Shown: positions 21,952 to 32,526 of the stretch, piece after piece
Layout: each line of letters opens with the position of its first letter
Position numbering within the stretch: the first letter of the stretch is position 1
Source: Cliona cf. orientalis
Taxonomy: Eukaryota > Porifera > Demospongiae > Clionaida > Clionaidae
DNA: 64,000 nt
Assembly (NCBI GenBank): GCA_963930775.1
Contig: OZ005702.1
Span: 7,192,001-7,256,000, forward strand
Reading direction: 5' to 3'
Position numbers and translations under genes: made by a program
The notes under the pieces: generated by a model
What the model was told of the DNA's origin: nothing
Database searches by the model: none
Seen by the model: the letters and a program-made list of their open reading frames with translations, nothing else

Positions 21952-23083
21952 CTAGCTAGCTAGCTAACCATTATTTACTCACAAGTTTTAGTTTATAGCT
22001 GTATTGTGATAACTATTGTTGTGTTAATGCTACAATTATTGTTAACTGGCACACTTATGTTAATTGATCAATTGATTATCCTCACAGTCATGACACACAA
22101 CCATGCATAATATGCATGTTAAACCTTTGCCATGCCCTGTTTTATCAGCACATGATCATGAGGGTAATGTTATTCTCATAAAATCAGCAAGGCATTGATA
22201 CTCTTGAACATAACCAGTACCCACAAATACTATCATTAGGCTCTTTATCTACCACACCTAGCTAGATCTGTCAACTGTTCTCTCAAGCCATTCTACAGAG
22301 TGTTGGTGCACTATCGCACACAATACATTATCTATACATGTACTAGTACACGAGTGTTAGCCCTAGCACCCCATATCTTTCCACACTAATTACACTGTAT
22401 ACCATGTCAGCAATGCTCACTTGTTGTTGGACATATTATTAATAATTTTAATGGGTAAGCTTTAATCTTTGCATGATTGTACATGTATACACCCTCACTT
22501 GTATAATATTATATACATACAGGAGCCACACAATAAAAAATATTATTATACTAAATCCTCCCTCCCTAGCAACCTTAGGATGGTGTGACTTATATAAACT
22601 CTCAAGTCACCAGCCATTTTCTGGAGCACTCTTTCAGAGTACACTATAGTTGAGATTCCTCTTGATCTAGAGCTGAAACTAATTGCTGCAAAACTACCTC
22701 TAATAAGTCAGTGACCGTAAGATTGTCTTTATAATATGATATGGCATGCTGCACGGCCTCAATACTTATACGTATAATTATACTCACATGCAGACATGGT
22801 GTGGTTAATGTACTACAAAAAGGAGCAAAATAATACTCTGAAAGTATCATTAGGTGTGTAAGGATAAAATAGTATTACAGCGTGCAGACGAACATTAACT
22901 GCATAAATATCATAATGATCCTCACAATAATGCCACTGCATACATGTCATAAATTTAATAACAACAAGTCCTTTTACTGTATTTTCCTATAAGCTATACC
23001 ACAATAGCTTCAAAAATTAGGCAATGATAACATTGTAGTATATATTAATAGTTCAAAGTAGTTCAAAAGTTTCCCAGTTAGGT
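21952..23083. other. Intergenic, AT-rich, no gene seen
   Basis: A short (TAGC)n run at about 21949-21966, then AT-rich sequence. A 68-codon frame at 22644-22850 (-) has no supporting features. Confidence 0.5.
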
Positions 23084-23605
23084 TCAGTTGAGCCTTATGG
23101 ATGACATCATATCATTTGGAGCCAAAGTAGAAACATACGCTCCAGCGGTGTAAGTGCCAATATCTCCTTGGTAGTTGGTGTCCCTAAACACCGTCCACCT
23201 ACCCTTGATAACAATCATAGAGCTGGCCGTGTCGTTAAAATTGATGGTGGTAAAATCCGCAGTGGAAGAAGTGAGCACAACCATACGTCCACAGTAATTG
23301 GTGTGCTCAAAGATTGCAATCACGCCACGATCACCTTCAGTCTCGCTGGGAAGGGGACGCAGAGACGAGAGAGTGTTATCTTGACCGCCCCAACTTCCAG
23401 GATTTGGGTAGCTCCCCGGCTTAACAACGTACGAAGTACTCATGAAACTAGTGTCCTTGTAGAATATCCACGGTGTGCCGGAAACTTTGGCGGATGAAGC
23501 TGCATCGTTGAAGCCTTGCTGGTTCAAATCGCTCATCTCTTTGCTGAGTGTCAGCGTGGCACCACCGTAATTAACATCCCTGTACAGAGTGCATTCAGTC
23601 GACAT
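23084..23605 (-). CDS. Beta/gamma-crystallin domain protein (173 aa)
   Basis: An intronless frame of 173 residues. It has two beta/gamma-crystallin domains with four Greek-key motifs, recognisable as repeated (L/I)(Y/F)xDxNYxG starts: LYRDVNYGGATLTL, FYKDTSFMS, IFEHTNYCGRMVVL and VFRDTNYQGDIGTY. Each domain has a D/N-DxxSS loop (FNDAASSAKV, FNDTASSMIV, PNDMMSSIRL), the calcium-binding type of sequence in microbial and sponge members. There is no signal peptide, so it is probably cytosolic. The ATG at 23605 is the only start after an in-frame stop. The 5' leader contains a (GGTTCT)n hexamer repeat. It is divergent from the double-DEATH adaptor, 385 bp away. Confidence 0.92.
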   Translation of the reverse strand: MSTECTLYRDVNYGGATLTLSKEMSDLNQQGFNDAASSAKVSGTPWIFYKDTSFMSTSYVVKPGSYPNPGSWGGQDNTLSSLRPLPSETEGDRGVIAIFEHTNYCGRMVVLTSSTADFTTINFNDTASSMIVIKGRWTVFRDTNYQGDIGTYTAGAYVSTLAPNDMMSSIRLN

Positions 23606-23990
23606 GTTTGGTTCTGGTTCTGGTTCTGGTTCTGATTCTGAATCGAGAGTTGATTAGCGGAAATCTTCTTTCCAGGAATTGTAGCTGCTGTTTGATGCCG
23701 CTGTTGTCTTCAGGCTGTAGTCACTGACTGGAGAATGCTTGAAAACAGCTCTTCTTTTATAGCGTGCATCGTGCCAGCTGTCCCCACAAATTCATGTGCA
23801 GGCAACTACCAGCTCTGCAAGTTCCCATGTCAAACATAATGTCCACTACCATGACCCTGTATGTGACTCTGTGGTAAGGTTGGCTAGAAGTAGAATGCGC
23901 ATGCGCGATCGTCAGGGGGTGGGGCTGACAAAATACGGGTTCAAAGGACACGCGCGTGTTTTTTGCTGATTAGGCTGTACTTCAATCGAT
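23606..23990. promoter_or_regulatory. Shared promoter region of crystallin and DEATH adaptor
   Basis: A 385-bp head-to-head interval contains TGCGCATGCGCG (23896-23907, exact YGCGCAYGCGCR) 95 bp upstream of the adaptor ATG. A GGGGGTGGGGC box follows at about 23915. Bidirectional use is inferred from orientation and spacing only. Confidence 0.5.
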
Positions 23991-25156
23991 ATGGCTGCAA
24001 GGGGAGGTAAGCTTACTGTAAGCCAGTCGAAATACTGCTCATACTTGTGAGTTTGTATTCTTGCTATGTATTTCGCGTAGACGACGTACCAAAGTTAAAA
24101 GATCTGGTATACGAGCTAAAGGAAGTGGACTGGCACGATTTAGGTGTCCAGTTAGAAGTCCCTACGCATATTCTCAGAACCATTGATAGAGAGAACCCAA
24201 CTGAAGCCAGAAAACTGTCAGAAGTCCTCCAGTATTGGTTGAATAATGGCGATGCAAACTGGAAGGAGATAATTGAAGCTTTAAGGAGGATTGACAATCA
24301 TGGAAATGTCATTAAGACCATAGAATCAAAATATGGTATTCCTTCCGCACGTACGTGTACAGAAACAAGTTAAAACTGTAGATCTTGAGTGTATAGGATG
24401 TCATCCTCGTTAGTCTTCTAATTTTATATAATATTTTGATGCACTGTTCTGTTTGTCTCTTGTCAAACTAATGACATTGTGTGAATGGATGAATGGGTGT
24501 TGCATGCCATTAGATTACTATAGGGTATTATTCATAACTTGTTACTGCTCACAGTTGCAGATCCAATAGAGACGGTTCAAGCTCAACAGCCTGAGTATCA
24601 AGACAAAAAGATTGGCTTCAAAATAGTCACTGTCTATAAAGATCAAGTCCTTGGTAAGAGGTATAACCATTTCCTCAAACACCTTTTAGCAAATTAATTA
24701 TTGATACCAAATCTCTCATAGTACACTCCGCATATTAATACGTACTGTTCAGTATATACACGTATTTTGGTGACTGATACTGATTGCTAGACTCTTCGTA
24801 TGAATTTCAATCCAGGAAAACCTGCAGCCAACTCTTCGTCAGGTGACTCAACACGTCTCAACGAAAAGGATCATCATAAAAAGCTACTCGATCAACTGAA
24901 GCTACACGCTGCCAAGTGGAGAGAGATTGGTACCTCCCTAGGGTTCCTGCAAGGAGAGCTGGACAACATCCAAAGCAAACCAATGCTATTTATGCAGGCT
25001 CCTTCGAGCTACCTCAATGAGATGCTGTCGGAGTGGTATCAGTGGGCCCCAGGCGATGGTCGTGGTAGCAAAGACTTTGCCACTTTAGGAGCTCTGAAGA
25101 ATGCCATGAGGCAGGCAGGGCTAGGAAAGGCAGCTAACGATCTTAGCTTGAAGTGA
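23991..25156 (+). CDS. Double DEATH-domain adaptor (241 aa)
   Basis: Exons 23991-24006, 24081-24350, 24555-24653 and 24816-25156 are all phase 1 with AG/GT borders and give exactly 241 codons plus stop. Residues 7-95 form a DEATH domain (KLKDLVYELKEVDWHDLG and a WKEIIEAL helix). By eye this is about two-thirds identical to the first DEATH domain of NLR3 and NLR4 in this window. A second, more diverged DEATH domain spans about 150-238 (LKLHAAKWREIGTSLGF and a LKNAMRQAGLG-type last helix). No catalytic or repeat domain is present, so the protein is an adaptor. The microexon start (ATGGCTGCAAGGGGAG) mirrors the 13-nt first exons of NLR3 and NLR4. Homotypic pairing with the neighbouring NLRs is inferred. 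It is convergent with NLR1. Confidence 0.88.
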
Positions 25157-25418
25157 AATAATAATAATGATAATATTATTTTTGTGTATATAGTTAACTG
25201 TAGAATCTGATAGCATGCATGGGCTATAATAATTTTTTTTTAGGTTTGTTACTAGCAAATACAATAGGGAGTATTAATAGTATTATTATAATAGCATCGA
25301 AATAATCATTCTCACGCTTGTGAGTGCAAATGAAATTTAAAATTAAAAGAGCACAAAATAATTATGAGCAATCACAATTTTTATTCATTTCAGAATAGCC
25401 ATACCTTAATGATTATTG

Positions 25419-27728
25419 CTAATTATATCTGACTATTTTGCATGTTGAAGTGCTACTTTGGATAGAATTAAAGCTTTTATCGGTGATACCACTTTCACCA
25501 AGTATCAGTGTTTTGAGAGCTGTGTTCTCCTTTAGTCCCTTGATAATAAATTCGATTCCAACATCTGTTATTGCTGAGCTGAATGAAAGGTGAATGTGTC
25601 TTAAAGTTTCATTTCTCTGCAGCATTTCAGCAAACTGTGGACCATTCTCCCTCGTGATGTTTAAATAGCATTGGTAAAGATCAAGTGTTACAAGTGAATC
25701 GTTAATTGTCAGGGCTTCAGTTAGGGACTGAAGTCCCTTGTCACCAATAGGATTTCCCCAAAGACTCAAATTCTTTAGAGCCGTAGTTATTTTTAAAGCC
25801 TTGGCTATGTATGTCACTCCTTTCTTGGTGATTTCATTGTGATCTAAACACATATTAATCTTCCCAGTTATTTCACAAGCATCATGAGTATTCAGATTTT
25901 GGCAGAAGCTTTGCATCAGAATCTTCGTGCCAGTATCTTCCAAAGAGCAGCTTCCTAGACTGATTCTAAGTCTTCCACTATAGCTAACAGCAATTGAAGC
26001 TATGAAATACCCAATGGAAAGGCAATCTCTTGGTAACAACGAAATATTATACAAAACTACTTCAGTATTGGCTCCAGATAATCTCTCAACTAGTGGCAGC
26101 TCGTACTTAAGCTCTTCACCTACGTATTTACATAAGGAGATGTCCTGAGCCTCATACAAGCAATTCAGTAGTGATATCAGAAGAGAGTTAGAGCCTTTAC
26201 GAATAATTTTTCGAACAAGATCATAAACGCTTGCAGGGACAGGACGCAAGAAACGTGGCACTAAGCTGAGAAGAGGCCTTGATGCACGAAGCTTTGTAAT
26301 GGCTGCATAAAACTGAAGCACCGCACTAAATCTCGCCGCGTTAAATAAGGACTCGAATATTGCAATCTGCTCACCAGCTGGCATTCGAGATACGTAAACT
26401 GCAGCTAGTAATTCCTGAATGGACAGGTGAAGAAAGTTGTGATAAACAGATCTACCATGAGAAATAATACTAGGTACAGCCTGCAGTAGGCCAAGCTCAC
26501 AAACATCTTCAGAAAGTAATCCAAGCGTCTCTAGATTGACAGTGGAAAAAGACACTCGATTATCTCTTGCTCCCACAAATGCTAGCTTGCAGAGCTGTTC
26601 AAAAGGGCGTTGTAAGTCAGGAGGTAATGTGTCTATAGATTCTAGAGTAGCCAATGTTTCAGATATTCCCTGTCGTTCATGAAGATAGCGAGAGAGACAG
26701 TGCTGGACAAGGGAAGAAAATATGCCATAAATAGTGGAAGGGAGGGATCCATTTGTTAGGTAAAGATGGGCTACAATGGAAGCATTCAGAGGAAGGTAGC
26801 AGCTGCCATCCATGGCTGGGTTACTGCTAAGTCTCTCCATTAGAGCCTCCACAGCTTTTGTATCATTGTTGAGACACTCGGTAAAGAATAGTCTCTGCTC
26901 CTCAGCAGTGAACCCCAATACTTCAATTCGTGAGGAGACCACAGTGCAAAGGTCACCGGATGAAACCGGACGAGAAGTAACTATCACTGCAGTTTTTGAC
27001 AATGGGTTCTTCTGGTAAAATTTTGGTCTTATCAGTGTACTGATGATCGAGTCTTTCTGCAGATGTGATGGTAACTCGTCAAACCCATCAAGTATCCAGA
27101 GAACACCACTGCCTTTGACAGCCATAATCTCTGCAGCAACCTGTTCAGCAACTGAGCAACTTTCACAGGGAAGCAAGTCAGCTATTGACTGTGCACTCTG
27201 TACTCTTGGGTCTCGTAATTGGACGAGTATCACAACAGTGAATTCATTAAATAGTTCTCCTCTGCCCCATTGCTGACAGATGTGTACAGTCAGTGTGCTC
27301 TTCCCGCTACCTGGAGCACCATCTATTAGAATCACCTTTCTCTCTCCTTCAATGTTCTTGAAGATGTCTTTCAGTTCTATGGGGGTCTTCTCTAGAAGGA
27401 TGTCATCAATTTGTCCCCTGATGGTCTTGTTGATAAATGCATTGTCAACTCTTCCTCTTTGAATCTTTTGTTTCTTGATGATGGCTAGGTTGAAGATTTT
27501 TTGTGTTGGTGAAGGAAGCCATTTGTTGGCAGATACTTGTAGGGTGAAGAGGACTTCTGGATCCATGTACTGCTTCTTTAGGTAGCTGCCGTACCAGTCA
27601 AGATCATATTTAGCTAGCTGAATCAGAGGTTGGTGTGTTGGTATTTGTTCAAAATTAATGTTACTACACGTTGTAATTCATCAATCAAGTCTACTCTCTT
27701 TGCATTATGCAGAGCTGTTATCAAACAC
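25419..27728 (-). CDS. NLR1 NACHT-LRR exon (frameshifted near its 5' end)
   Basis: One large exon encodes NACHT and C-terminal LRRs. From the ATG at 27566 the open frame is 715 residues. Walker A GAPGSGKST is at 83-91, Walker B VLWILDGFDEL at 155-165, then the TSRP sensor, helical NACHT-associated regions, and LRRs from about 560 (LSLWGNPIGDKGLQSLTEAL). The acceptor at 27728 is the conserved CAG|GTGTTTGATAAC of the other copies. Between it and the 27566 ATG, a 5-nt excess relative to NLR4 (after ELQRVV) shifts the frame to a stop. Thus exon 1 (30054-30346) cannot be joined in frame as written: 2603 nt together, 2598 = 866 codons without the five. Either a recently damaged gene, an assembly error, or translation starts inside. 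Confidence 0.85.
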
Positions 27729-28317
27729 CTGTGTAAGGGTTAATTGACTTTGGCTAGTTAAGTTGCAGTCATGCATGCACAAACAGCATACATGTACACA
27801 CATGCATAATATTATTATGCAAGGAAGAAACATACTATAATATTTTATGAGCATACAATTTGTTTGTCATACTGATTATTATTATTACAAGTTCTTATCA
27901 CTCAAAATCAAGGCATTGAAAAATATACCATATTGTCTCTAATTTAACAGATATCTCTAATTATCTGGACACCATTTCGAATTTTTTTTTACCGCACCGA
28001 ATGCGCATGCGTGAAAGCGTGTTCTAATTCACTGGACACTTCGAACGCCAACTAATTTCATGTGCTCTAATTATAGTGTGCATATTTGTGCTAAAACGCT
28101 AGCTATGCTTATTTTTATGGCTGTTTAGCACGTTTCTTATCAATCTTACATAGATTTTTCGATGTTCAGTCCTCATAAACCAGCCATTTGAGCGGTGTTT
28201 TCAAGGGCAGCAACACATGGGCGCATATTCAAGTAAACATTAGACCTTAGAAGGAAATTGAGCCCAAAGTGGGGGTTGGCCAACATTCCGTAGTGGGCAC
28301 TCTTTTGGTAATATTTT
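27729..28317. other. NLR1 intron, proximal part
   Basis: AT-rich intronic sequence with another NRF-1-like palindrome (TGCGCATGCGTG, 28002-28013). No exon recognised. Confidence 0.45.
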
Positions 28318-28690
28318 TTCTGACTGACTGCCTTAAGATAGAAGCTCCCAACCAGACCTCGTACAATTATCCTGCACTAGGTATGTGACTACCAGTCCTG
28401 TTGCTAAAGGTGAACCTGACCCTGTCTTCTTTGAGGTACACATACAATGGTCACACCACAGTCACATGTCTTATCTAATCTCTACAACTACCGAGGCATA
28501 TACCATAAAGGAAGTTATGATAGAGTTGTTATTTTGACCATTTTCCCCACTACAATAGCTATGGAGTGAATCCACCCACATTTGCTGTCATGGACAGTCC
28601 TGATTTTTAGTTTATGGTGAATCCACCCACATTTGTGGTGACAGAACATGCATAGTCCAGGGCTGCTGCAAGCCATGTGTGACAAACAAA
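28318..28690. repeat. Segment shared by NLR1 and NLR4 introns
   Basis: It matches 50690-51035 in blocks (GGTGAACCTGA, CTTATCTAATCTCTAC, GTGAATCCACCCACATTTG, GGGCTGCTGCAAG). It is a relic of the duplicated NLR unit. A weaker related segment occurs at 37100-37190 in the NLR2 intron. Confidence 0.65.
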
Positions 28691-28721
28691 CGTAAGTTAG
28701 TGGAAAGAGGAAAAAAAACTC

Positions 28722-28796
28722 AGGATCCAGCCGGGATTTGAACCCAGGACCTTCTGATATCTAGTCAGACATTCTTACCAACGGGTCTCTGATGGC
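28722..28796 (-). pseudogene. tRNA-like sequence (pseudo-tRNA or SINE head)
   Basis: On the minus strand the 3' half is tRNA-like: a T arm CTGGG-TTCAAAT-CCCGG, and an anticodon arm with five paired bases (TCTGA/TCAGA) around a 7-nt loop. A D-loop-like GTTGGTAAGA precedes it. The acceptor arms do not pair, so it is not a functional tRNA as written. Confidence 0.45.
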
Positions 28797-29100
28797 AGCA
28801 GAGTGATGGTTTTGTATGTATGGGAGACTACTGCATCACATGTCACAGTGGACAGCCACATGCAATTCTTGGCTCAAATGCTGTCCCATTAGTTTGTCCC
28901 ACCCTTGTACTCTTTGCCATCTAACTTCATAATGTTTAACTATCATTGAAACTTAGCTGCTATTTATGTTGACAGTAGATACCCGGTAATTCACATTAAT
29001 TTCATTCACAAGATTTTGTGTTAAAAAGTTTCAAGTAATAATATTTTCATCAACTTCAAGTGCTCACGGTATATTCACTGTATAAGTTTTTTATATAATA

Positions 29101-29239
29101 GTTAGACCGTGGTTACTAGGTTTCTACGTGATTATTTAGAAGACCGAAGGGACTCATGTAGAACCCGAGCGAAGCGAGGGTTCTACAGAGTGCCTGAGGT
29201 CTTCTAAATCACGTGGAAACCTAGTAACCACAGTCTAAC
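29101..29239. repeat. Long imperfect hairpin with nested hairpin
   Basis: Arms 29101-29145 and 29198-29239 are complementary with a few mismatches and a small bulge (GGTTACTAGGTTTC paired with GAAACCTAGTAACC). Between them a second hairpin (GTAGAACCC...GGGTTCTAC) surrounds GAGCGAAGCGAG. A foldback transposon core is likely. Confidence 0.75.
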
Positions 29240-29596
29240 GTATTTAGATCCTAGCAACAAGCTGAAAACTTCTTTGCAATACTAGCGACAAGTCGAGCGA
29301 AATACCGTCATCTTCGAGGTCTTGTCAACACTGGTACAAGTGTCATGGCAGCTATTGAACTTTTGAACTCAGATAGCCACTCCCATCGATCATCAAGTGT
29401 GCTTTTAATAGAATCACACTTTAATATTGTGCCAGCTGCCTCTGTGCTGTGAGGACAAGGCAAGCATTGTGTAGCTATGTAATAAGCCTCTGTATACGTA
29501 GTTTAGTTTCTACACTATATCTTACCTGAGCAAGGCTGCCATGACGGTTAGAAATTTGTTGCTATGTAGTTATGGCCTTGAGACATGCAATTTTTT

Positions 29597-29656
29597 ACAA
29601 GGGTTCTATGAGGATTTACAAGGGTTCTATGAAGATTTACAAGGGTTCTATGAGTC
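29597..29656. repeat. 21-bp tandem repeat, about three copies
   Basis: Unit ACAAGGGTTCTATGAGGATTT with starts at 29597, 29618 and 29639. The GGGTTCTA core also occurs in the hairpin upstream, suggesting both belong to one element spanning roughly 29.1-29.7 kb. Confidence 0.75.
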
Positions 29657-30053
29657 TATTTAGAACCCTAGTTTGGACCAATGAGATTACAGTATTTGTT
29701 ACAACTAGGATCTAAAGTACACGTAAACTATTTTCGTGTAAAAACTTTGCGCGAAAGGAAACTTTTTTAACAATGAAAATTTCGCGAATTAAGGTACCTA
29801 AGGATTATCAGTGACAATTAGTTGGTATCAATTGTCCCTATGGCTCGGCTCACTGGTGGGAGGGGGGTATGGTTAGTTCCCCCTGCCTAATTTGTTAGCT
29901 ACTGCAAACCAAGTGGGACCAACGTGCATGAGGACTGGGGGGTTCTAGTACGCAAATGTGCGTGGAGTACACAGAAATAGTTATCTATTCTCTCATGCAC
30001 CTTTCCCATGTATCTCAATGGTGTGATAGCTACATAAATTTACAGCTGCTCAC

Positions 30054-30346
30054 CTGTAAGTAGCATCGAGTCCAAACTTGTCCCTCCATGTTCTGAGCAT
30101 GTCAATGCGTTGTCTGGCAGGGGTGGCCGGGGGGAGGGCTGTGAGAATCCCCTTCTCCTCTGCTGGACTCAGACACAGGTAAGGGGACAGATCTCTCCAC
30201 TCTGCTATGGACTGACTCAACTTGACCAGGTGGGCATCAGCACAGGGACTATCAAGGAGCTGAGCAGGGAACTTGGACAGCTGCTCCTCAAGGCTGTGAA
30301 TAGGTCTGGCAGACACACTGCCTACAGATACACCTCTTTCAGCCAT
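30054..30346 (-). CDS. NLR1 exon 1 (single DEATH domain)
   Basis: The ATG at 30346 (MAERGVSVGS) opens a 97-codon exon ending at TACAG|GTGAGC in phase 2, the phase required by the NACHT exon acceptor at 27728. It encodes the second type of DEATH domain found in NLR3 and NLR4 (HLVKLSQSIAEWRDLSPYL to TWRDKFGLDATYR). The first DEATH domain and the MATQ microexon are absent. Sequence just upstream of the ATG is unrelated to NLR3 but shared with NLR2, so the 5' end was replaced before those two copies separated. The intron to the NACHT exon is 2.3 kb. Confidence 0.75.
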
Positions 30347-30519
30347 GGCTTCTAAAAACGTCAGATTTTCACCTACATGTCGTGGTTGTATCACGTATGA
30401 ATAGCAAACTAATGGCAGACAATAATTCTGTAACTCACAATTGCAACTAAAACGTGGACAGGATTTGATACTAGCTGGGAGAGATACATGTGCGCGCGAG
30501 ATTTATACTGGTGCTTTGA

Positions 30520-30589
30520 TCATGTGACGTTATCAATAGGCCAAGGTGGGTGGGGCTCGTTCTGCAGCCCAAGGCTATGCGCATGCGCT
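30520..30589 (-). promoter_or_regulatory. NLR1 promoter motif cluster
   Basis: TCATGTGACGTTATCA (30520-30535; contains an M-box/E-box TCATGTGA and a CRE-like TGACGT), GGTGGGTGGGGC (30545-30556) and TGCGCATGCGCT (30578-30589) lie 174-243 bp upstream of the ATG. All three recur in the same order before NLR2 and NLR3. Confidence 0.6.
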
Positions 30590-30913
30590 TTTCTTGACGG
30601 TGCAGGTATCTCAATTATTCTCGAATTACTGAACAGGAAGTGATTGATGAACTAAAAATATTCGCTGTTGAGTGAAAGATGGAAGAATGAATAATGATTA
30701 TGACAATATGTATTAAACTGTGACATGGTGATGGAACTGATAGACAATACAAAATTATTATTTAAAATCACAATTGGTATAATATGCCCAGTAGATTATC
30801 ATTTGATTCACATGTATTTCTGTCTTCTGACTCAGCAATAATACAAATCTTTGAATCACAACCGGAGTTCTGTTTATGAGTGAGAACCAACAGCAATGAT
30901 ATGGAGCAAATGA

Positions 30914-31246
30914 CTATAAACCTGTTAAACCAGTAGAGGGAGTGGGGAGGAGAGGAGGAGGGTTCTTAGTGACGGGAGAATCTCCAATGGTGATGATTTC
31001 GTGAGACAATCGATTGCCTGATGGGAGTTTGGGATGAAGAGGAGGCATATTTGAAGAGGAAAGCTGATGAAAAGGAGTCCCATTGCGCATTTTCTGAGAA
31101 AAATTACTAGTAGTGATGAGACTGGGTACTGGAGAAGTTCGCATCGAGCCAAGAAGCTTAACTTGAGCACTGGAGTTCAAGGATCGGAGAGCGTTGTGAG
31201 CAGAGGCAGAGTTCATTAATGGAATCCAGAGTTTGATCCATGGCAC
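30914..31246 (-). pseudogene. Pro/Ser-rich reading-frame remnant, copy 1
   Basis: A 110-codon open stretch with no good ATG; I do not recognise it. It contains SSNMPPLHPKLPSG and HEIITIGDSPV, the latter resembling a SUMO-interacting motif (IITI followed by D/S), then a Pro-rich end. Upstream is an acceptor-like GTGTGTAG|GTCAGAG. The frame directly after it (MDQTLDSINELCLCSQRSP) stops after LELQCSS. Copies 2 and 3 lie at 38690-39029 and 45157-45525. In copy 3 a 13-nt deletion fuses the two frames. This suggests a decaying exon carried along in each NLR duplication unit. Confidence 0.4.
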
Positions 31247-32526
31247 TGTATTGCATCACTCTTCTCTGACCTACACACACATGCACACACAGCAAAGGAA
31301 TGACTCATGATAACAGATTGACCACAAGCATGTACTGAGAATACCATGCCATGGCTGTACACAATCATCATAAGGTTACCCCAAACACATGTACACACAC
31401 ATGTAGAGGAAATAGGGTATAAGGTAGTAATAGGGTAAACATGTATAAGGTGTGGAGAGTTGGCCTTAGGTGTGGAGCACATGTTTTCCTGGACTCACTT
31501 AGTTGATACAGACAGTGGGTCATCTAGCTAGCTACAGTGTACGTAAGCTGAGACTAGCCATTAGGAACAGGGATTAATACAGAGGAGGGGGCACCCTGGG
31601 ATCCCCTACCCTTCATACCGCAGGACAAGTGGAATATTGTGCCACAAGTGGCTGCAGTCTTGTATTAAATTTCCTAGAGAAGCATGTCCCCCCAGCCGGC
31701 CAAGACCCTCTTCCTCAGACAACACTGGACACTAGGCAGCTATAAATTGATCCCCCTCCTCCCTGTACATTTACATGTGCATTTATACTCACACACATAC
31801 ATTATACTAATTATGTATAGTATGATAATATGGTTGCTATTAATATTGTGATACCATGCACTATGAAAATTGAAGGATTATTTTAACCCAGTTTGGGTTA
31901 CCCCTGTTACATGCACAAGTATTCAAGCAATTTACACCTCAATTATATTTATCGGGATATACCTGAAGCCTGCATGGGCAGCTTACGGCCAGGGCTTAAA
32001 CCTAACCACTGAAAGCTTCTGTCATCCTGTCCAGTTAAATATAGAGGCTTCTGTTGATTCCTAAGTAGCTAAAGTCATGCCCTAGAATAATTATTAGCTA
32101 TCATGATATCCTCCTACAGGAGGAAAGAGTTTGGTTTCCGACAGCCTTTTACGCTGAGATCCTCACCACCATCTGGTGATATTGGAATGCATTCCAAGTG
32201 CAATCTGCAATTGGATCTGGCGCCATTAATCATTAGAGGCCACTGAGTGGTTTCCAAGGCTTTTATGGCTGCTTCAAATGCTTGCATTTGAAACTTTAGG
32301 CTTTATTTTATCTTTAAGAACTGTACTTCTAATATTGTTACCCTGTATTCAGTATAATATGATTGATGGTCAAGGCTCAATTGAAATTACAATGTCATAC
32401 TTAGCTATAGTCTACCTTTTTGTGACCAGATGCATGAACTTGTGTTCTGGAGCATGCAAAACAAGTGCAACTGAGGTAAACCAGTTGGATTATAATAACC
32501 TTTTTATTTTTGTAGTGATATATATA
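31247..32526. other. Duplicated intergenic segment of NLR unit 1
   Basis: 31250-31740 is nearly identical to 39050-39346 plus 40520-40620, and to 45500-45970 (AATACAGAGGAGGGGGC, CTGGGATCCCCTACCCTTCA). It therefore marks one end of the repeated NLR unit and shows the pre-insertion state of the two nested transposons in unit 2. The rest (31740-32526) shows no gene. Confidence 0.65.

Noticed and set aside
28722..28796. Functional tRNA gene
   Set aside because: The acceptor stem does not pair and the 5' half is degenerate.
30110..30355. 81-codon plus-strand frame, repeated at 37925 and 43931
   Set aside because: It is the antisense shadow of the conserved DEATH exon; its conservation follows from the sense strand.
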